From the NCBI RefSeq assembly GCF_028882275.1, contig NZ_JARBUT010000014.1:107590-171589 (forward strand): a stretch of 64,000 bases of DNA, read 5' to 3'. This DNA is from Nocardiopsis sp. N85. GTDB taxonomy: Bacteria > Actinomycetota > Actinomycetes > Streptosporangiales > Streptosporangiaceae. Under the pieces are notes generated by a model, which was not told the DNA's origin, ran no database searches, and worked only from the letters and a program-made list of their open reading frames with translations. This document shows, in pieces, positions 26,729-34,227 of the stretch. Positions within the stretch are counted from its first letter, which is position 1; each line of letters begins with the position of its first letter. Position numbers and translations under genes: made by a program.

Positions 26729-28000
26729 GTGCCCACGCACACCGTCCCCGGCGCCCTGCCCGAGCAGACGCGACGGCGCCTCCAACGCCGCACCGTCGCG
26801 GTGCTCATGCTCACCCAGACCGTCGGGGGCGTCGGGATGGGCGCCATGCTCGCGGTGGGCGCGCTCATCGCCCTGGACCTCACCGGTTCCGACACCTGGT
26901 CCGGGATGGCCACGACCATGATCACCCTGGGCGCCGCCGTGTTCGCGTTGCCCCTGGCCTCACTGGCGGCCCGCCGGGGCCGCCGCCCCGGGCTGGGAGT
27001 GGGCTGGACGATGGGCGCGGTCGGCGGCACCGTCGTCATCGCGGCCACCCTCTGGGGGCTGTTCCCGCTGTTCCTCCTGGGCATGATCCTCATCGGCGCG
27101 GGGACCGCCACCAACCTCCAGGCCCGCCACGCCGCGGCCGACCTGGCCTCGGACCGCAGCCGGGGCCGCGACCTGTCCATCGTCGTGTGGGCGACCACCG
27201 TCGGTTCGGTGCTGGGCCCCAACCTCATCGCCCCCGGCGGGCGCGTCGCCGCCCTGGTGGGGCTGCCCCCGATCCTGGGGCCGGTGCTGTTCACCACCGT
27301 CGGGTTCGTCCTGGGCGCCCTGCTGACGTTCGCCCTGTTGCGCCCCGACCCGCTGCTCACCGCGACGCGCGCCGCGGCGTCCACCGCCGGACCGGACGAG
27401 GGGACGCCGGTGAGGCTCTCCGTGGGCGCCGTGCTCGGGATCGTCGCCGCCTCGCCCGGGGCGCTCCTGGCCGTCGTCGGCATCGTCGCCGGGCACACCG
27501 TCATGGTCGCCGTCATGACGATGACCCCCGTGCACATGTCCCACCACGGCGCCGCCCTGACCGTGATCGGCCTGACCATCTCCCTGCACATCGCCGGCAT
27601 GTACGCGCTGTCCCCGGTGGTGGGCTGGCTGAGCGACCGACTGGGCCGGGTCCCCGTCCTGGTCGCCGGGCAGGTCGTGCTGCTGGTGGCGACGGCCGTG
27701 GCGGGCACCGCCGGACACGACGAGGGCCGGGTGACCGTCGGCCTGATCCTGCTGGGGTTGGGCTGGTCGTTCAGCCTGGTGGCGGGGACGGCTTTGCTGG
27801 CCGGGTCGTTGGCGCCGGCGGTGCGTCCCCGCGTCCAGGGGGTGAGCGACCTGCTCATGAACCTGGGCGGGGCCGTGGCGGGCGGTCTGTCCGGGGTGGT
27901 CCTGTCCCAGGCGGGCTTCGGCGGGCTCAACCTGTTCGCCGCCCTGTTCACCGTGCCGGTGTTCGTGCTGGCCCTGCGCGCGGTCCGCGCGGGCCGGTGA
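26729..28000 (+). CDS. MFS transporter
   Basis: 423 residues with about twelve membrane helices and the MFS loop motif LSDRLGR between helices (GWLSDRLGRVPVL). Start GTG 26729 is preferred because GAGAGAAGG precedes it; an ATG at 26663 would add 22 polar residues. Likely a drug or metabolite exporter; substrate unknown. Stands alone. Confidence 0.88.
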   Translation: MPTHTVPGALPEQTRRRLQRRTVAVLMLTQTVGGVGMGAMLAVGALIALDLTGSDTWSGMATTMITLGAAVFALPLASLAARRGRRPGLGVGWTMGAVGGTVVIAATLWGLFPLFLLGMILIGAGTATNLQARHAAADLASDRSRGRDLSIVVWATTVGSVLGPNLIAPGGRVAALVGLPPILGPVLFTTVGFVLGALLTFALLRPDPLLTATRAAASTAGPDEGTPVRLSVGAVLGIVAASPGALLAVVGIVAGHTVMVAVMTMTPVHMSHHGAALTVIGLTISLHIAGMYALSPVVGWLSDRLGRVPVLVAGQVVLLVATAVAGTAGHDEGRVTVGLILLGLGWSFSLVAGTALLAGSLAPAVRPRVQGVSDLLMNLGGAVAGGLSGVVLSQAGFGGLNLFAALFTVPVFVLALRAVRAGR

Positions 28001-28132
28001 AAAACATCCGGACCTTTACCGGAAACGCCCCCTCGGCTTCCCCGCCGCCCCCCGCCACCACGGTTACCGTGCAGTTCTGAGGCGCCCACCGGCCTCGGTG
28101 GGCCGACGCCGCTGACTGAGGGGTGTTCTCAC

Positions 28133-29212
28133 GTGACCGATCGGGAACCCGAGGAAGGGCCGGAGGGGCGACGGCAGGAGCCGCCGCGGGATCCGGTGAA
28201 CCACCATCCCCCCGAGGAGTGGCGACCCGGTGACCCCGAGGACCCGATGGGCGGCGGCCCGTGGCCACCGGGCGAACCCCCGCACACCTTCCCCTCCCAC
28301 GACGCGCCCGCGGGGGCGCGCCCGGGAGCGCCGGAGGAGGGCGGTCACCTGCCGCCTCCGCCCGGTCCCCAGTGGGTGCCGCCGCCCTTGGGGGGACCCG
28401 GTCCGGGGTCGGCCGGTGCCACCTCCGCCACCGGGCCGAACGCGCCGTCGGGCCCGCCGCCCGGCGGCCGCCCGCCGGGCGGGCATCCCACCGGAGGCCC
28501 TCCCGAACCCCTGGGAGGGGAACTGTCGGAGGGGCCCAACGGTCCGGGCCAGGCGGGGTACGAGCACGCCGGATACGCCCCCGGATACGGGGAGTCGGAC
28601 GTCCCCGGCGCGGGCGCGGGGAGCTACCCGCAGGGGCCGCCGCCCGGCGGCCCCTACCGGCAGCCTCCCGGATACCCGTCGCAGGGCGGTTACGCCCCAC
28701 CGGAGCGGCCGGCCAGGCCGTGGGGCAAGATCATCGGCATCGGCTGCGGTGTGCTGTTGCTCCTGTTGCTGGTCGGCGGCGGGTGCACCGCGATCGGACT
28801 GGTCATGGCGCAGAGCGGGCCGCCGACGATGGGCGGCTCCGGACCGGAGGAACCGGTGTCGCCCTCGATGGAGGAGGACGGGATCGTCGCGGAACTGACC
28901 GCGGACCGCACCGACTTCGAGCCGGGGCCGTTCTACCTGGCGGGGGACTACACCAGCGTCGAGGTGTCGGTGACCAATGTCGGCGACGACTCGCTCGACG
29001 TCAACCCGCTGTACTTCAGCGTCATCGACGTCTCCGGGATCCCGCACGACACCGCCGAGGCGATCGGGATGGACGGGCGCGAACTGGACGCGGTCACCCT
29101 CGTCCCCGGGCAGAGCACCTCCGGGGTGGTCACCGTCGAGGGACGGGTGGACGCCGACCGCGTCGTGTTCGAACCGTTCTACAGCGAGGCGGTCGAGGTC
29201 CCGGTGACCTGA
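28133..29212 (+). CDS. Membrane-anchored surface protein with DUF4352-like domain
   Basis: 359 residues: a long Pro/Gly-rich, low-complexity cytoplasmic N-terminus (1-195), one membrane helix (IIGIGCGVLLLLLLVGGG, about 200-222), then an extracellular DUF4352-type immunoglobulin-like domain (about 255-359; VEVSVTNVGDDSLDVNPLYF). GTG/ATG-type start at 28133. Function unknown; architecture is common in actinobacterial surface proteins. Confidence 0.8.
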   Translation: MTDREPEEGPEGRRQEPPRDPVNHHPPEEWRPGDPEDPMGGGPWPPGEPPHTFPSHDAPAGARPGAPEEGGHLPPPPGPQWVPPPLGGPGPGSAGATSATGPNAPSGPPPGGRPPGGHPTGGPPEPLGGELSEGPNGPGQAGYEHAGYAPGYGESDVPGAGAGSYPQGPPPGGPYRQPPGYPSQGGYAPPERPARPWGKIIGIGCGVLLLLLLVGGGCTAIGLVMAQSGPPTMGGSGPEEPVSPSMEEDGIVAELTADRTDFEPGPFYLAGDYTSVEVSVTNVGDDSLDVNPLYFSVIDVSGIPHDTAEAIGMDGRELDAVTLVPGQSTSGVVTVEGRVDADRVVFEPFYSEAVEVPVT

Positions 29213-29220
29213 GCGGACGC

Positions 29221-29270
29221 GGACGCGCGACGGGGCCGGCGCCCGCGGGCGCCGGCCCCGTCGCGCGTCC
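29221..29270. terminator. Perfect 24-bp hairpin between convergent genes
   Basis: Two 24-base arms (29221-29244 and 29247-29270) pair without mismatch around a 2-base centre. Lies between the DUF4352 and FhuF-like stops (29212 and 29282) and should stop transcription from both sides. Confidence 0.85.
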
Positions 29271-29281
29271 GGGGGTGCGGG

Positions 29282-30142
29282 TCAGGGGGCGAGCGCCGGA
29301 TCGCGCAGCCACTCCGACAGGCTCTCCTTGCGCTCGGTGTCGCACTTGAGCGGGCACGTGGTGCAGTACCCGTGCTCGGGGTCGCCCTTGTAGTCGAAGC
29401 AGCAGGTGCCCCGCACCGCCCAGGTGCCCTGGGGATGTCCGGGCGCGAAGGGGAACAGGCGCGGGCGCTTGCGGGTGACGGCGCCGGCCTCGATCACGGC
29501 GTCGGCCAGCCGACCGGCCAGGTCCCAGGCCGCCTCGGCGTCCCGGGCCAGGTAGCGGGCCGGGTTGAGCATGTAGAAGTGCAGGGTGTCGAGCACCCAC
29601 CCCCACAGGGTGCGCTTGCCCGCCCGCGAGTGCTCGTGCAGGGCGTCGATGAGCGGTTCGAAGGTCGCGAACAGCGCTTCGGCGGTCAGCCGGATCTGCT
29701 CGTCGAGGTCGCGGACGACCACGGTGTCGGGGTGGTCGGCGGCCGGGTCGTCGGGCAGGACGGCCAGCCGGGTGTCGACCGAGACCGGGGTGGCGAACCG
29801 GGCGGAGGCGGTGTCCCAGGGCAGGTACAGGGCGTCGGCGTCGAGCAGGGGCGCCCGGCCGGTCAGGTACAGCGACGCCGACACCATGAAGATCGGTTCG
29901 CGCAGGGTGACCCGCAGGAAGTTGGTGGCGGCGGGCAGCCGGTGGCCGGGCCCGTGCTCGGTGCGGAGCTTGTCGAACAGGACGGGCACCCAGCCCTCGG
30001 CGGCGATCGCGCCGACCGGGAGCCACTGCACGGTGCCCGCCGGGCGCGCGTGGAGTTCCCCGAAGGTGAGCAGCTCGGGCAGGGGGGAGAAACGCAGGGG
30101 CGCGCAGACGTCGCGGAGAGCCTCACGTGGATCAGGAGTCAC
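29282..30142 (-). CDS. FhuF-like ferric siderophore reductase (2Fe-2S)
   Basis: About 286 residues. The C-terminal cysteine cluster (CCFDYKGDPEHGYCTTC) is the C-C-x10-C-x2-C iron-sulfur site of FhuF proteins, which reduce ferric siderophores in the cytoplasm to release iron. GTG 30142 is chosen (GGGGAGG ten bases upstream); GTG 30151 is also possible. An iron box at 30234-30252 sits about 90 bases upstream, implying repression by an IdeR/DmdR-type regulator when iron is plentiful. Confidence 0.85.
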   Translation of the reverse strand: MTPDPREALRDVCAPLRFSPLPELLTFGELHARPAGTVQWLPVGAIAAEGWVPVLFDKLRTEHGPGHRLPAATNFLRVTLREPIFMVSASLYLTGRAPLLDADALYLPWDTASARFATPVSVDTRLAVLPDDPAADHPDTVVVRDLDEQIRLTAEALFATFEPLIDALHEHSRAGKRTLWGWVLDTLHFYMLNPARYLARDAEAAWDLAGRLADAVIEAGAVTRKRPRLFPFAPGHPQGTWAVRGTCCFDYKGDPEHGYCTTCPLKCDTERKESLSEWLRDPALAP

Positions 30143-30233
30143 CGTGTGCACCTCCCCTTCGTCGCAGCGGAACCGTCATGTCCGGGGTTCGGTCGCAGCC
30201 CACCACCGGTGGAACGGGTACGTCTGCGCCTCG

Positions 30234-30252
30234 TTAAGTGAGGCTACCCTAA
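30234..30252 (-). promoter_or_regulatory. Iron box (IdeR/DmdR type) upstream of the FhuF-like gene
   Basis: TTAAGTGAGGCTACCCTAA resembles the actinobacterial iron-box consensus TTAGGTTAGGCTAACCTAA, matching at most positions of both half-sites. Confidence 0.75.
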
Positions 30253-30391
30253 CGATCGGTGTCTCCGCAATGATCCCCGCACGTGATGAGGATCCTTCCC
30301 GGGAACGGGAAGGCACAGGTCGGGGGCGACCGGAGGTTCCGTTCGCGTTCGTCCGGGAATCTTCGTGCCGGGGTCGGGGGCACGGTCCGGC

Positions 30392-31132
30392 TCAGGAGGG
30401 GGCCGGTCGGCGACGCCCGCGCGGCCCACGGTACTTGATCCACCACTCGACGAACAGCAACGGCACGACCCACGACAGGAAACTCGACGCCGGGGCGATC
30501 GCCAGGGTGATCGCCGCCTCGGTGTTCGGGATGGCCCCCGTCCGCGCCTGGAGGATCGCCAGGGGGAGCAGCAGGAGGATGACGACCCGGTTGAACGCGA
30601 TGCCGTAGATGAGGGCGAAGCTGCGCAGCATCCACTCGCGGTGGTCGGCGAACCGCCTGCGGCGCGCCATGACGTAGCCCAGGAGGGTGAAGGTCGACCA
30701 CAGCACCGCCCAGAGGGTGTTGCTGACCTGGGTGCCGAGACCGGTGCTGCTGAACGGCGCGATGAGCAGCGCCGGGACCCCGACCAGGGGGATCCCCGCC
30801 AGTACGTAGATCCGGCCGCTCCAGCGGTGCACGACCGGGTGCCGCGAGCGCAGCCACGGCCACACCTGGAGGATCACCAGCACGGTCAGCAGGGTGCCGC
30901 CGAAGATGTGGACGAGCATCACCGGGAAGTACCAGGCGGGGGTCTCCGGGATGGGCAGCCGGGCGTCGGCGGGGTCCAGGCTCGCGTAGGGCGGGACCGA
31001 GTAGAGCAGGAAGGTGACGCTGAACAGGGCCAGCGGCGCGATCCACGGCCGTCGCCACCAGCGGACGGGTTCGAGGGGCGGGCGAGGGCGGGGCCTCGGC
31101 TCGGCGGTGTCGGTCGACACGGGGGGTGCCAT
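30392..31132 (-). CDS. DUF2306 multi-pass membrane protein
   Basis: 246 residues with about six membrane helices and a DUF2306 core (VHIFGGTLLTVLVILQVWPWLRS, then VHRWSGRIYVLAG and REWMLRSFALIYG). Conserved His residues could bind haem or metal; function unknown. Start 31132 follows GGAGAGA. It sits directly downstream of the decayed DrrA gene, where a permease (DrrB) would be expected. Confidence 0.85.
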   Translation of the reverse strand: MAPPVSTDTAEPRPRPRPPLEPVRWWRRPWIAPLALFSVTFLLYSVPPYASLDPADARLPIPETPAWYFPVMLVHIFGGTLLTVLVILQVWPWLRSRHPVVHRWSGRIYVLAGIPLVGVPALLIAPFSSTGLGTQVSNTLWAVLWSTFTLLGYVMARRRRFADHREWMLRSFALIYGIAFNRVVILLLLPLAILQARTGAIPNTEAAITLAIAPASSFLSWVVPLLFVEWWIKYRGPRGRRRPAPS

Positions 31133-31149
31133 GGTCTCTCCGTGAGTCG

Positions 31150-31775
31150 TCGGGCGGCCCGAGAGGGCCGGGTACGGCTGATGGTCTCCCGCCCCGAGCG
31201 GCCCGGGAGCGGGGGCCGACCGAGCCCCCGGTCGGGGATCTCGACTCTTCGGGGACGGGCGCGTGCCCCTCGGCCCCCGTGCGTCGGGGTCTTCGAGGCC
31301 GGGCGGGCCTGTCGGCGGTCTCGTGCCGGGCGGGCGCGGGAACGAGGGTGCGCTCACCCGACGGGGGTGGTGCGCGGGCGCCTTTCGCGCGGGGGAGGAC
31401 GCACCACCCGTCGGGGGCGGCGATTCCCGTGCGCGTTCGCGGGCGGCGCGCGGGGACGGACCGTGCCGGCGGGAGAACACCACGAGGTTCCGGCGGTTCG
31501 TCGACCGTGGCGTACCGCCCGGTCGGGCCGATCACGGAGCGCACCCGGTCGGCCTGCTCCACCACGTCGAACCCGGCGACCTCGGCGCGTCCGGCGCCGG
31601 GGCGCGGGAGGGCGGCCGGGGCGCGGAGGACGGTGGTCTCGCCGGCACCGTCGGGTCCCGACGGCCCGAGCACGGTGCCCGCGGGCACCTCCGGATCGAG
31701 ACCGGCCCGCACGGCGGTGCCACCGGGGTCCTTGCGCGGGCCCTCGGCCCGAACGGCGAGGAATTCCCGTGCCAT
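31150..31775 (-). pseudogene. Decayed DrrA-type ABC transporter ATPase
   Basis: The first ~98 codons from 31775 read as a daunorubicin-resistance-type ATPase (PAGTVLGPSGPDGAGETT, VAGFDVVEQADRVRSVIG). The Walker A lysine is replaced (GAGETT for GAGKTT). Near 31490 homology jumps frame: NLVVFSRRHGPSPRAARERAR continues in another frame, and a Walker-B-like remnant (PTGGSVGPRSRAARG) returns in the first frame near 31235. At least two frameshifts, so no functional protein. The regulator (31875) and the promoter remain. Confidence 0.75.
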
Positions 31776-31815
31776 GGCGTGTACCTCTCAAACTGTTTAT
31801 GGCGCATACTCACTT

Positions 31816-31849
31816 GTGTAAGTAATACACGGTTCTAGGATGGTGTCAA
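31816..31849 (-). promoter_or_regulatory. Promoter and TetR-type operator of the decayed DrrA gene
   Basis: On the minus strand TTGACA (31849-31844) is followed after 16 bases by TATTAC. The palindrome GTGTA-AGTAA-TACAC (31816-31830) overlaps the -10 region, a typical repressor position. Divergent tetR starts at 31875. Confidence 0.6.
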
Positions 31850-31874
31850 CGACGAATCCGACGACTGGTGACCC

Positions 31875-32687
31875 ATGACGACCGAGGACGAGACCAAGAG
31901 CCGGATGGTCCGGGACGTGGAACTGCTCTGGGGACTGGACTCCCCACCCGCCCGTCGCGGTCCCAAACCCAAACTGAGCCGTGAGGCGGTGGTCCACAAG
32001 GCGATCGAGATCGCCGACGCCGAAGGGATCGAGGCCGTCTCCATGCAACGGGTGGCCAAGGAGCTCGGCTACACCACGATGTCCCTGTACCGGCACGTGG
32101 ACAGCAAGGAGGACATGCTCGTCCTCATGCTCGACACCGCCATGGACGGGGTGCCCCCCGGGCCGCGCGAGGACGGCGACTGGCGTGCCGGACTGGAGGA
32201 GTGGTGCCACGGCGCCGGGCGGATGTACCGCGCCCACCCCTGGTCGGTTCTGGTCTCCCTGTCCGGACCGCCCAGCGGCCCCAACGGCCTGCGCTGGATG
32301 GAGGCGGGCCTGCGCGAGCTGGTCGCCTCGGGCCTGGACGTCGGCGAGGCCCTTCAGATGCTCATGCTGCTCTCGGCCGTGCTGCGCGAGACGATACGCA
32401 TCGAGGCGGACATGCTCCGCGCCGCGCAGGCCACCGGCGGCACCGTGTTCGAGATCGAACGCGACTACGGCCATGGTCTGCGCCGGGTCGTCACCGCCGA
32501 GGCCTTCCCCACCATCGCGCGCATGCTGGAGGAGTCCGTCCTGGAGGAGGAACCCGGACCCGGGACCCCCGACCGGCCGGGCGGCCCCGCCGAGGAACTC
32601 GACTTCGGCATCCGCCGGGTCCTCGACGGCATCGAGGCCCACGTCCGCGCCAAGGACGCCGCCGGCGGGCCGGGAGAGGCCGGGTGA
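31875..32687 (+). CDS. TetR-family regulator (TetR_C_1 type)
   Basis: 270 residues: HTH at about 35-85 (AIEIADAEGIEAVSMQRVAKELG...SLYRHVDSKEDML) and a C-terminal ligand domain of the class that controls DrrAB-type exporters. ATG 31875. Divergent to the dead DrrA-type gene; the operator between them looks intact. It may now regulate only itself or the DUF2306 gene. Confidence 0.9.
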   Translation: MTTEDETKSRMVRDVELLWGLDSPPARRGPKPKLSREAVVHKAIEIADAEGIEAVSMQRVAKELGYTTMSLYRHVDSKEDMLVLMLDTAMDGVPPGPREDGDWRAGLEEWCHGAGRMYRAHPWSVLVSLSGPPSGPNGLRWMEAGLRELVASGLDVGEALQMLMLLSAVLRETIRIEADMLRAAQATGGTVFEIERDYGHGLRRVVTAEAFPTIARMLEESVLEEEPGPGTPDRPGGPAEELDFGIRRVLDGIEAHVRAKDAAGGPGEAG

Positions 32688-32752
32688 CACGACGGCTCCG
32701 CACCCCTGACGGGCGCGACGCCGCCGAGGGGACGGTGGCCGTCGGAGGGGTG

Positions 32753-32818
32753 CTAGGGCGTGTTCCGCGGATACTCACCCTGCCGCGCGTCGGGCGGCAT
32801 CCACGGAACACGCCCTAG
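32753..32818. repeat. 66-bp inverted-repeat element (MITE-like or terminator)
   Basis: 20-base arms at 32753-32772 and 32799-32818 match at 19 of 20 positions (CTAGGGCGTGTTCCG start), with a smaller stem TGCCGC/GCGGCA inside. It lies between convergent genes; its right arm overlaps the stop codon of the JmjC gene. CTAG at both ends could mark a target duplication. Could equally be a plain bidirectional terminator. Confidence 0.6.
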
Positions 32819-34017
32819 CGGATCAGGACCAGGTGATGGCGGGCCAGGACCGCGGCGATCTCGGCGGTCCGCTCGGGGTCCGCGCCGGTCGCGTCGGCCA
32901 GTTCGGCGACCGTCGGCGTCCGCCGTTCGGCCAGCGCCTCCAACGCGTCCCCCACCTCCGCGGGGAACCGGTAACGACGGCCCGCCACCGACACCGCGAC
33001 CCTGTCGCCCTCACGGGTCATCGGCGGCGGCAGGATCGGCACGAACTCCAACCGCGCGTCCAGGGGCGGCACCCCCTCCTCCATGGGCCAGGGCAGCGCG
33101 AACGACGTGCGTCGGGGGAAGCGCGCGTCCCGCTCGGCCAGGAAGACGTCCAGGTCCGCCGCCTCGACCAACTCCGCCAGCCGCGCCGCCAACTCCCGCC
33201 GGTGCTTGCGGCGCACGTCCGGGTCGGCGAACCGGGGCAGGTCCCGCCGGAACGCCTCCTCCTCGAACAAACGCCGCACCAGCGACTCGGCCCAGTCCAC
33301 CCCCGTCGCCCGGGTGAACCCGAACGTCAGGTGCAGGCTCACCTCACCGGTACCGGTCACCGTGTGCCACCACCCACGGGGCACGTGCAGCACCTGACCG
33401 GGCCGCAGCACGCCCTCCCAGAGCACGTGGAGCTCCCCGTCGGGGTCACGCGGCGGCGTGTGGTCGTGGTCCACGTCGTTCTTCATCGGGTGGGGGCGCG
33501 AACCGGGACCGTGCACCCGCCAGTGCTTGCTCCCCTCCACCTGGACGATCACCGTGTCGTGGTCGTCCCAATGGGTGTCGAAACCCCGCGAATCCCCCCA
33601 GATCAGGTACATGTTGGCCTGCACGCGCTCGCGCACCAGCCGCATCAGGTCGTCGGCGGCCGCCGCCACCGGCGGGTGCATCCGGTCCAACCCGTCCAGC
33701 ACCAGGCTCGCGCCGGCGCGCAACTCCCGGTACAGCGCCTCGGGGCGCACCACCCGGCGGGTCACCCGCGAGGCGGTTCCCACCTCGGTGTACCGCTCCA
33801 CCGGGACCGGCGACCCGTCCTTGTGCAGCCGCAACCGGGGCGGCTCGGGCGCGCACGACGCCAACAGGGCGTTGAGGTCGTCGAACGTCACCAGGGAGCG
33901 CACCGCCTCCGCCCCCAGGTCGGCGAACACGAACTCCTCCGACAACCGCGCGGTCAAGGCCTCCCGGCCCACGACGTCGCACAGGTCCTCGGTGAACAGG
34001 TGGCCGGGGTCGGACAC
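32815..34017 (-). CDS. JmjC/cupin-fold oxygenase (ribosomal-oxygenase-like)
   Basis: 400 residues. JmjC-type Fe(II)/2-oxoglutarate domain with the metal triad H149-x-D151 (THWDDHD) and distal H218 (VPRGWWHTV), a helical middle, and a C-terminal winged-helix-like part (VAELADATGADPERTAEI). This order matches bacterial YcfD/ROX-type hydroxylases. Start GTG 34017 with AAAGGCGGGA upstream. It is the last gene of a minus-strand unit with a prolyl oligopeptidase and a 35-residue peptide, which suggests the peptide as substrate. Its stop codon lies inside the inverted repeat at 32753-32818. Confidence 0.82.
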   Translation of the reverse strand: MSDPGHLFTEDLCDVVGREALTARLSEEFVFADLGAEAVRSLVTFDDLNALLASCAPEPPRLRLHKDGSPVPVERYTEVGTASRVTRRVVRPEALYRELRAGASLVLDGLDRMHPPVAAAADDLMRLVRERVQANMYLIWGDSRGFDTHWDDHDTVIVQVEGSKHWRVHGPGSRPHPMKNDVDHDHTPPRDPDGELHVLWEGVLRPGQVLHVPRGWWHTVTGTGEVSLHLTFGFTRATGVDWAESLVRRLFEEEAFRRDLPRFADPDVRRKHRRELAARLAELVEAADLDVFLAERDARFPRRTSFALPWPMEEGVPPLDARLEFVPILPPPMTREGDRVAVSVAGRRYRFPAEVGDALEALAERRTPTVAELADATGADPERTAEIAAVLARHHLVLIR

Positions 34018-34044
34018 GTGGGTCCCGCCTTTCGCGCGCGTGGG

Positions 34045-34080
34045 GCCCGCCCGGCCCGGACGGTGCCGGGCCGGGCGGGC
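34045..34080 (-). terminator. Strong intercistronic hairpin after the small peptide gene
   Basis: GCCCGCCCGGCCCGG (34045-34059) pairs perfectly over 15 bases with 34066-34080, loop ACGGTG. Lies between the peptide stop and the JmjC start. May attenuate transcription or protect the 3' end of the upstream message. Confidence 0.65.
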
Positions 34081-34087
34081 GTGGGGA

Positions 34088-34195
34088 TCAGATGAAGTCG
34101 GAACTGGAGTCGGTACCGTCGCTGTCTCCGCCCGCGGTGATGTCACGGGAGGTCACCTCGGTCGGCTCCTCGACCTCGACCTCGATGGGGTCCAT
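34088..34195 (-). CDS. Candidate RiPP precursor peptide, 35 residues
   Basis: Peptide starting MDPIEVEVEEPTEVTSRD and ending DSSSDFI: an acidic leader-like first half, a Gly-Gly pair at residues 22-23 (TAGGD), then a Ser/Thr/Asp-rich tail without Cys. ATG 34195 has AGAGAGGTG about ten bases upstream. It starts 32 bases after the prolyl oligopeptidase stop and is followed by the JmjC oxygenase, all on the same strand. Position, size and composition fit a ribosomal peptide precursor modified by the oxygenase and trimmed by the peptidase. I do not recognise a known RiPP class. Could be a non-coding spacer if the ribosome site is chance. Confidence 0.6.
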   Translation of the reverse strand: MDPIEVEVEEPTEVTSRDITAGGDSDGTDSSSDFI

Positions 34196-34227
34196 GCGCC
34201 GCACCTCTCTTTCTGTGTGCCGTTTCC

